Origin: Casuarina equisetifolia
Lineage: Eukaryota > Streptophyta > Magnoliopsida > Fagales > Casuarinaceae
Direction: 5' to 3'
NCBI GenBank assembly: GCA_028551475.1
Contig: CM052360.1
Span: forward strand, 20,928,682-20,992,681
DNA length: 64,000 bases
The notes beneath the pieces are model-generated. The model searched no databases, was not told where the DNA came from, and saw only the letters and a program-made list of their open reading frames with translations. The translations under genes and the position numbers were made by a program. Positions 56,205 through 64,000 of the stretch are shown piece after piece (the first letter of the stretch is position 1; each line of letters starts with the position of its first letter).

Positions 56205-59200
56205 CTAAGAGAAAATAGAATTTGGAATTCTCCAACTATGATACAATAAAACATTCACTTGAGAGAGTTTAATGTTCCTAAATAAAGATGCTCTTCCACG
56301 AACTACTCTCCTAATTCTAGCTAACAAAATTGGTATATCAACAGTCTTATTTTGAAAATGTGTACGATTACGTTCAAACCATATACAATAAAGACATGCT
56401 AAGAAAGAAAGTTTAAGAAGCTTTGCAGCCAAATCTTTTCCCTTAGTTGCTTTAATCATCCATTGCAATTCAGAATTCCAATCGTTGATGTCCTTACGAA
56501 GGCCTTGTTGTGCTAGAATACTTTTCCAAATCTGGTGAGTCCAAGTACACTGAAAAAACAAGTGTGATCTACTTTCATATTTAGAGCCACAGAAATTACA
56601 ATACATATCAATTGAGGGGAGCCATCGAAAAACCACTTCTACTGTTGGAAGTTTATCCCTACATATGAGCCAACCAATGAAATTATGTTTGTTGATTCCT
56701 CCTGAGCATATTAAATTATACCATTCAACCTTAGTATTCACTTGACGCAATTCCTTATATGTTTCTTTACAACAATAAAAAGATTTGGAAAGTGTAGAGG
56801 TGAGAGTTTGTCGTAGCTTTAGAAGACCTCTCCAACTCCATGCCATATTTTCTTTGATGTCAAGATACATAATTGAAGTTCTCCTGCATTTAGTACTATG
56901 AATCTATTTACTCCATAAGGATGAACTTGGACAATTGATGAAATTCCAGAGTGACCGCCCCAATAAAACCTTGTTCCATATTTTAAGGTCTAGTAGTCCA
57001 AAACCTCCTTCCTTTTTAGGTGAACAAACAACTTGCCAAGCAACCTTATGAGTTTTATGGTCTTCTGAAATTCCTACCCAAAGAAAGTGCTTAATCTTCT
57101 TCTTAATCTCATAAATGGTCTATTTTGGGAGAAGGAACATTTGCATCCAAAAGGTACAAATAGAAGTAAGAACTGATTTTGCCAATTGTAATCATCCGGC
57201 ATAGCTTAGATGTCTCATTCCCCATCCATCAATTTTTGTCATGATTTTCTCTGTCAAAACCTTACAATCAGTGTAAGTAAGCCTTTTTGTAATAAGAGGA
57301 ACACCAAGATACCTAATAGGGAGTTTTCCTTCGGTGAAGGGAGTGTGATCTAGTATCAAAAGCTTTTCTTGTTCAGTAAGCCCTGAAAAAAATATCTGAC
57401 TTTTGCTAGGATTAAAATGTAAACCTGTAAGTGTTGCTAAGTCCTCCAAAGCATCAGTGAGACATAATATTGAATTAATATCCCCATGTGCAAATAAAAA
57501 TAAGTCATCAGCAAAGCAAAGGTGAGTGATTTTCTCTTTCTTGCAACATTAGTGATATTTAAAAGTAGAAATAGAAGCTTTCTCAATAATTATCCTATTA
57601 AGAATCTCCATGACAAGGACAAACAAATAAGGGGACAAAGGATCTCCTTGCCTTAACCCATTAGTGCCCTCAAAATAACCAACATGCTCACCATTGAAGT
57701 TCACAGAGAATCTAGTAGTAGTAATGCATTGGCTAATCAGATCAAGTAAAGTTTGAGGAGTATGAATAGCTTGGAGAACACCTAATATTGCATCCCATTT
57801 AACCATGTCATAAGCTTTCATAAGATCAATCTTAATGGCAACACGCTTTCCTTTATCTCCTTTATGATAGTTATGAAGCAATTCTTGACAAAGCATAACA
57901 TTTTCAGAGATTTGACGACCCCTAATAAAAGTAGTTTGGTTTTGGCTAATCACCACAGGGAGAATAAGGCTTATCCTTTCTGCAAGTAGTTTAGAGATCA
58001 CTTTATATAAAACATTATAACAAGCAATTGGTCGAAAATCCTTCATGCAACTTGGATTAGAGGTTTTAGGAACTAGGCATAACAAAGTAGCATTAATAGC
58101 TTTCAATAATTTCTTGGATGAAAAAAAATCTAGCACTGCATCTTCTATGTCATGCCCGATATTAGGCTAAGCTTTCTTGTAAAATAGACTATTGTAACCA
58201 TCAGGACCAGGAGCTTTAAAATCATGAAATCCCCAAATAACTCTCATCACATCTAATCGTTCAAAAGTAGGTAAATTTAACAATTCATTCACATTCTCAT
58301 GGAATAAGGAAGAGTATCTTTCAGTGAAAAAATTATTAGTAGGAGAACTTTCAAGTACAATTTGATAACATGTAATGACAGCTTTGCACAAGGCACCATC
58401 ATCATAAATAGTAGATCCATCTTCTTGTACTAGGTGAGTGATTTTATTTTGAGCTCTTCTATGCATCAAAGATGAAAAGAACATTCTACTATTATTATCA
58501 CCCTCTTTCAGCCAAAGATTCCTCGATTTTTGTTTTAAAAGGATTTCTTCATGTTTACTCAATGCAATTAGTTGCTCCATTTTAAGTCTTTCCTCAGAAC
58601 GTATATTTGTATCAAAGGGATTAAGTTGTAGATTGAGTTGAACTTCCTGTAATTGTTCTCTAGCAACCTTTACCTTCTGATGCAAATCACTAAATTAAGC
58701 AGAATTAAGCTTTCTAAGTTGCACCTTTAATGCCTTTAGCTTCTTCACAACTTTGAACATTTTGGTACCACTAACTTCTTGTTGCCAAACATAATTAACA
58801 ATTTCCATAAAATCAAGACTATCCGTCCAAAAATTAAAGAATCTGAAAGGAGCTTTTTTCCTTTTGTGAGTGGTTTCTAACTTAACTAAGGAAGGAGAAT
58901 GATCCGATACCAAGGGAGGCAAGAACTTAATCGAAACTTTATCAGATTTGAGAATCCCTTCCGTGTTTAGTAATGCTCTATCAATCTTGCTAGCTCTGAG
59001 ATTTTGGGTTGAGCTTTTATTCGACCAAGTGAAAAAAGAACCAATAAAGGGGGTTCCACCAATCCTAGTTTCCTAATCATATCATTTAGATCCTCCATGC
59101 CCCTTGTCCATTTAACATTTGGGCCAATACGTTCATTTACATGTCGGATTTCATTAAAATCACCCCCACTAATAGCCATGGAATATTTTCAATATTTTGA

Positions 59201-59583
59201 GAAAAGAAAAGCTCAATATTTGCCCATAACTCCCTACATTCAGATTCCAAGTTGCTTGCATAGATAACAAATAAAAAGAAAGGTGGTAAACCTAACTTAT
59301 CGATGCGGCAATGAATAACTTGAGATGAAGTTCCTTGAATTGAAAGTTGTAACTCAGATGATTTCCATAAAATCCATATTCTTCCAACACTAGAATACAA
59401 GTAATTATGAGAGTAATTCTAACTAGTAAATATATTATTCAGGACAAAATTTGCATTTTCTTCTTTTACTCTATGCTCTATTAAAATGATAACATGTGGA
59501 ACTTAAGATAATACAAAATTAACAACTTCTCTTTGTTTAGGGCATTTATTGAGGCCCCTCACATTCCAAGATAAGATATTCAT
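56205..59583 (-). pseudogene. LINE ORF2: endonuclease, reverse transcriptase, zf-RVT
   Basis: Begins MNILSWNVRGLNK, the typical start of the apurinic-like endonuclease. Stops follow early, and at about 59160 one G is missing in GTGGGGG so that VGGDFNE is split between frames. Reverse transcriptase pieces are 57549-58136 (MKAYDMVKWD, GLRQGDPLSPYLF) and, after a stop at 57549, FADDLFLFAHGD with the catalytic Asp pair intact. zf-RVT follows in 56205-56870 (HNFIGWLICRDKL, CNFCGSK, HLFFQC). At least three stops plus several frameshifts make it non-functional. Confidence 0.9.
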
Positions 59584-60959
59584 TGATCTGGAGGCTTTTC
59601 CCCCTTCTCCACTGCATCAAAATTATCAAGAAGATCCGAAAGCTCATTATAAGTGGTTTGATTTTCATTAGCAAGCTGAGCAAACCTATTTTCTGAGATA
59701 AGTACACAATCATTGTCCTTTTTCTTTCCAGGAGTTTTCTTCTTATTAGAAAGAAGAATAAATTCTGAGTTTGTATTATTTCCTTGAGTGAGAGAAGTAG
59801 CAACCCTAGGCTTAATAGCAATAGCTTGAGCAATACCATTGTCCTTAACTGCATGAGTATTCTAATTCTTTACTGTTGTAGCTGGGACTTGAACATCTCC
59901 TTTTTGATTTACCTGTGATACTGGTACTTGGAAAGGGCCCACATTCTTTTTGGGGATCCATATATTTTTTTTAATAGTGCAATCTTTATGACCAAAGTAA
60001 TTACATTTCTTACACTTAGGAGGTATCCAACCATATTCCACAGTAATCTCAAACACCTCATTATTACCCATATCAACATCAAAATTTTGAGGAAACTCAC
60101 TATCAATATCCATTAGAATACAAACTTTGGCATATGATAATTGAAGCTTTTGTTCAGTAGCTTTGTCCATATATAGAGGTTTACCCAGCACACTACTAAT
60201 ATGGCTCATACCGATCTTATTCCATAAAGCATGAAGAACATTAAACAATTTAACCCAAATGGGAACAACAGATATTTTGGCCTTTTCTAGTCTGATACAA
60301 GGATGCCATTTTTGGAGAAACAAAGGTTTACCAGCTATGTCCCATACTCCAATTTCCATTACTTCTTCTAACTTTTGAATATTGGAAAACCGAAAGAAAA
60401 AGAAGCCATCCTCAGTAGCAGTAATATCTAGTAAGTTATCCTTACCCCATAACTTTTCAACAATTCCTTTCACTGCATAATACGAAGTATTGGCATTCAA
60501 AAAATAACCCACAAGACAATTTGCAAAATGATTTTTACCTTCCTCAATTGCTTCTGGAGGGGGTTTTACAACAATTCTCTTTCCCTTCTCAGTAAGGGGA
60601 AGGTAATCTAATTTAGCCGTCTAATTTATTGTTCCCATGGCTATTTGTTTCCAAGGCATGCCAACATTACTCGCAGATACAATAGAATCCACATTAGGTA
60701 TCACTCCTTGCTTTTGACTCTGCCTTATGTTATCTACTTTATCATTTATAGCAACTTGGGAAGCAATTTCATCAAAAACTACCTCATATGAATTATTTAA
60801 ACAGGAAGAGGTAACAGAGGTACCTGATTTCATGACATTCAATGGTTCCAATATAGTCCTTTCATTGCATGATTGGGGCATAGCCATTCCAATTTCCACC
60901 TTAGATTTTAAAGATGTAGTTCGCTTTTTCCCACTTCTAGCACCCGACATTGGACCCAA
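59580..60959 (-). pseudogene. LINE ORF1: DUF4283 and zinc knuckle
   Basis: One frame of 460 codons interrupted only by two TAG codons (60621-60623 and 59862-59864). The start MSGARSGKKR is followed by a DUF4283-like nucleic-acid-binding region (AVKGIVEKLWGKDNLLDI ... WHPCIRLEKAKISVVPIWVK) and a knuckle CKKCNYFGHKDC, whose last spacing is two residues shorter than the usual C-X2-C-X4-H-X4-C. It is the RNA-binding protein of the LINE. Confidence 0.85.
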
Positions 60960-61571
60960 GCCAAGGGAGCTAAGGGCTCATCTTCGAGTAGAGACAGGTT
61001 CTGGACAAATTCGGCTGACAACTTGTACCATATGCTAAGACCTTGAGAGAGTCTAAATTGATGTTTGAAGGTAAGAGCTGGAACCTTCATTCACCGTCTC
61101 CCACATGTAAGGCCACTAGCAAGGTTTAATCTAGTACATGTGTGTGTAAGAGAGAGAGGCTATTATGAAAAGTGAGATGCGGGAAAGCTTGGGAAAAAAT
61201 TGGAAAAAAACGGAAAAGAGGAAGAAATGTGTGGAAAGGAAGGGAGATGGTAGGGACGGGAGGGGTGGGGGAAAAAAAATTTGTAACAAAAAGAAAAGAA
61301 AATGGGGAGATTGGCCGTGGGGGAAAAGGTGGAGAGAGAGAGAGAGGCATGAGGGGGATGGGGCCAACGGGATTCGGAGAGCACCCTGAGCCTTCACCGA
61401 CTAATGGTGGTGAAGGCTTTGGCGGCTGATTTTTCTGTCTAGAGGGGCGCCGGCAACAGGTTTGGGTTTGGGGAATCTGGGTGTCGGCGGGGAAAAGGTT
61501 TTAACTACACACTTCCTAGTGCGTTCATACTATTGTTTATCTCGCTGCTCCTTTGCTTTTTAGGGCACTTT

Positions 61572-61880
61572 GTTTATTTAATCTTAGTTACAAGGGATCA
61601 CATAATTAATATGGAACTTTTGTTCATTACACACTTATGATGTGTTTATTATCTTGTACATCACTAAAGCTGTTACTTGATTAAGCATTATGATGGGGTT
61701 GTAACTAACTCAAAATGCAGTTGATATTTAGTAATTGTACTTTACAAAGCATCAACACAATGCCAGTTGGAGGAAGAGGGGGACAATGTAATATTTGATG
61801 AATCGTTTTAAGAGATTTGAGTTGGAAGAATAAAAATTGAAGTAAAGTATGTGGAGCACAATTCTTCCAAGGACATTAAG
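61572..61880. other. Unassigned sequence right of the LINE
   Basis: No feature seen apart from the LINE target duplication at its left edge. Confidence 0.4.
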
Positions 61881-63175
61881 ACTACTAATGCCTTTGCCAT
61901 CTTGGCGCAGTTTAAAGATGAGCAACACATATAACATGGTAAGGTTACCATGGTTAAGGCTATGCCTAATTAGCAAGTGGACAATAATAAAACAATAAGA
62001 AAGGCACAATATGAGAATGGGGAATCACACGAGGAAAGGGCAAGGAATGATAATATACAGCAAGCAATTGGAGAAACAACTAGAGGTGCTTTCATAACAA
62101 CCAAAGAAGCTAAAAAGCAAGTGATGTTTAGGATGAAAATGCTACTCGGAGCTCTTTAAGCTAAACAATAAATGATGTAGGAATTAAAAGTCTCAAGGAG
62201 GACCTAGAATGGACTAGTCTACAAACATTATGGGAAAAAAGATAAACAAATGCAATTTGAAGGTTTTGATGCAAGAATTGAAGCAAAGTTAACTCTAGGA
62301 ATATGGTGTGGTATTTCCATTACAAGATGTCTTGGCTAGTGCCTAAAAAAAGAGTGAAATTCCAATTGGAATTTGATTAGTCTTAGGTTAGGTTTTCTTC
62401 TATTATTCTAACTAAGTTGGAATGGGATAATTAATAGCAAACTCATTTAGTTGACTAGTTTGATAACGAAAATGGTAAAATGATGAAGCATTAAAAAGAA
62501 ACTTAGGTAGCTAAACATTGACTTGAGATTTTTTTCCCATTTTCATTTTTATTTAACTCACCAAATGTCCCCACGAGACAATTGGCTAAGTTAAGAGTAT
62601 AGAAGGAAAGTAAACAACAATATCTAAGAATAGAGGAGAATTCAACCTTATGCATGAGAAAAATGGCAAAAAGGCAAAATGAAACTGAAGGAGGGATGAG
62701 GAACTATTTCGGTGATGACTAGATTTGTCAAGGATTAGGCCTTAGTTCTTCATATTAGACTAGAAACTCCAACCAAGGAAGTGGTGATTTGTGAGACTAG
62801 AGCTAAAGGTTTTGCTAGTGCTACAGTTAATGAGCACTTGATTCCAAATCATGACTTTGATGATGGAGACTTTCTCACCTATTTATTCCTTCCACGTAGG
62901 ATTGATGACTTCTCATTAGCATCTAAAGGAAACACATTTGATTTCGAGTTGGATTGCTTTTCATAGTCCTTTCTACGACAAAACATTTAATTGTGGATTT
63001 ACATGTTTATTGTTTTCTTTTGGGCATTTATATCGGATTGATTACACCTATTGTAAAATGGGGTTGTCTATTCCTTTCCCCTCTTTAAGTGCATTTAATT
63101 GTTATATTATTATAAACCTCATCCAACTTTTCTTGATTTTAATCAAATAAATAGAATTATTTGAAAAAAAAAAAA
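61880..63175 (+). repeat. Poly(A)-ended repeat with small conserved frame (copy 3)
   Basis: Matches 10800-11870 and 39190-40245. A K/E-rich broken frame at 61977-62159 precedes the small frame 62781-62966 (NEHLIPNHDFDDGDFL, LFLPRRIDDFS, ending LDCFS). An A13 tail lies at about 63163-63175. Confidence 0.5.
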
Positions 63176-63255
63176 AGCAAACAAAAGCATCAGCATAGAA
63201 ACCCCCCACCAACCTAACAATTTGTAGGGCTTCATCCCCACCCTTTTTTTTTCTC

Positions 63256-63593
63256 TATCCTCCACTCACCAGCCCCGTGGCACTGAGATTTTGGTAGTCG
63301 TTGAGGGTTCTTTGCTCCTTAGCTTTGTGACATCTAACCCAAAAAACCACCTCATCACCAAAGTCCTAAATGCCGGTGATGTGTTTGTCTTTCCAATCAG
63401 TCTCATTCACTTCTAGTTCAATGTGAGTAAGACAAATATTGTTGCCTTTGCCAGTCTGAGTAGCCAAAATCGTGGCCTCATCACCATCGCGAATGTTGTG
63501 TTTGGATTTGATCCTCCCATCAATCCTAATGTGCTTGCCAAAGCATTCCAAGTGCACAAGAACATGGTTAATTATCTTTAGAAACAATTCTGA
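63256..63593 (+). pseudogene. 5'-truncated GLP exon 2
   Basis: Starts within cupin motif 1 (CCTCCACTCACCAGCCCCGTGGC, with one of the two His codons displaced) and continues to the GLP stop. Two in-frame TAG codons replace residues in motif 2 (HF*FN, about 63413) and near the end (NYL*KQF, about 63580). Exon 1, the intron and the first half of exon 2 are missing; the preceding 1.3 kb is a repeat that elsewhere lies more than 1 kb upstream of a GLP, so a deletion joined them. The 3' flank continues as in active GLPs to about 63720; the last 280 bases hold no gene. Confidence 0.88.
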
Positions 63594-64000
63594 TGGGAGA
63601 GTAGTAAAAAGAAATGAAGTGCGTGTCATAGCCAAGAATGAATTTTTTGACGATTCAATTAAAGTTTGTCATTATTTCAGTTGTTGTAAATTCATAGCAG
63701 CGGCAATACGAAGAAAATGATTTTTTTAACCTACCTTTATTGATGTTGTATAGTAGTTATAGATGTTAAATATATTTATGTTCAAATTTAGAAAAAAATT
63801 GATCAATATATGAGTTTATTCATCAAAGAATAAGAAACATTTAGGCACATTTTGGGTTCTACTAATTGATGCTGTTCACATTTTCACTCTTACAAAATCA
63901 GTTCTGTAGTGGAAGGTTAAATTAAGAAATTCAAAGTAACAAAGAAGGAAAGAGAGACGTACATACCGCTTCAAGAATAGTTCAAATCTATATGTGATCT

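Larger units (their letters stand above)
56120..61560 (-). mobile_element. Full-length L1-type LINE, 5441 bp
   Basis: TAGGGCACTTT flanks the element at 56109-56119 and 61561-61571. Minus orientation: 5' UTR about 61560-60960 (C/T-rich with a CT microsatellite), ORF1 60959-59580, ORF2 59583-56205, short 3' UTR, poly(A). ORF1 stop and ORF2 start overlap as ATGA at 59580-59583. It is the likely parent type of the truncated copies at 3865, 7361, 13948, 29043, 37220 and 53534. Both ORFs are damaged. Confidence 0.95.

Noticed and set aside
61126..61429. Serine/proline- or glycine/lysine-rich frames on both strands
   Set aside because: Low-complexity 5' UTR of the LINE with a CT microsatellite; the composition explains the open frames.
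1..64000. tRNA, rRNA, CRISPR array or bacterial operon features
   Set aside because: None seen. The window is plant nuclear DNA with spliced genes and retroelements. The tRNA-like match at 50771 is only the copia primer-binding site.

Overview
The window is nuclear DNA of a eudicot plant, probably a woody species. It is AT-rich, its genes have short GT-AG introns and TATA/AATAAA signals, and it is crowded with plant L1-type LINEs and one Ty1/copia element. I cannot name the species from sequence alone.

The main content is a tandem array of germin-like protein (GLP) genes of the short-intron, secreted, single-cupin type. Eight loci have full-length structure: 1653-2458(+), 9163-9956(+), 13006-13885(+), 16096-16901(+), 26765-27567(-), 35651-36443(+), 41206-42098(+) and 45915-51849(+). 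Six read open. The copy at 35651 is killed by a 1-nt deletion, and the copy at 45915 is split in exon 1 by a 5.04-kb copia element. There are also four GLP fragments (5324, 30721, 55130 and 63256), an orphan GLP upstream fragment (24740-25033) and an orphan GLP downstream flank (42689-43630). Two protein types occur: a 221-aa type (most copies) and a 225-aa type (9163 and 35651). Both keep the Mn-binding set His-X-His, Glu, His and two N-terminal cysteines. The TATA-proximal promoter module is shared even between the two types.

Layout. Block A (1-2460) is repeated at 14438-16901. Blocks B and C (2577-13940) are repeated at 27757-42140. The length difference between those two is mostly explained by insertions private to one copy: a 0.8-kb LINE tail in the first, and in the second a 1.23-kb element with a 9-bp target duplication, a 431-bp solo LTR and a 1.7-kb LINE with a 14-bp target duplication. 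A third partial B copy lies at 51900-55377 and a partial C copy at 61880-63255. Between the big copies (16.9-26.3 kb) lie a RING-H2 gene remnant cut by a LINE, a B3/DUF313-type gene with one frameshift, and an inverted partial copy of that B3 gene. The 26765-27567 GLP is inverted relative to all the others. A 5.44-kb full-length but decayed LINE occupies 56120-61560, bounded by an 11-bp target duplication.

Nothing here looks like a wholly new molecular system. The most interesting material is the evolution of the GLP array: shared promoter core, mosaic paralogs suggesting gene conversion, repeated capture or breakage by retroelements, and a conserved unidentified small reading frame present three times.
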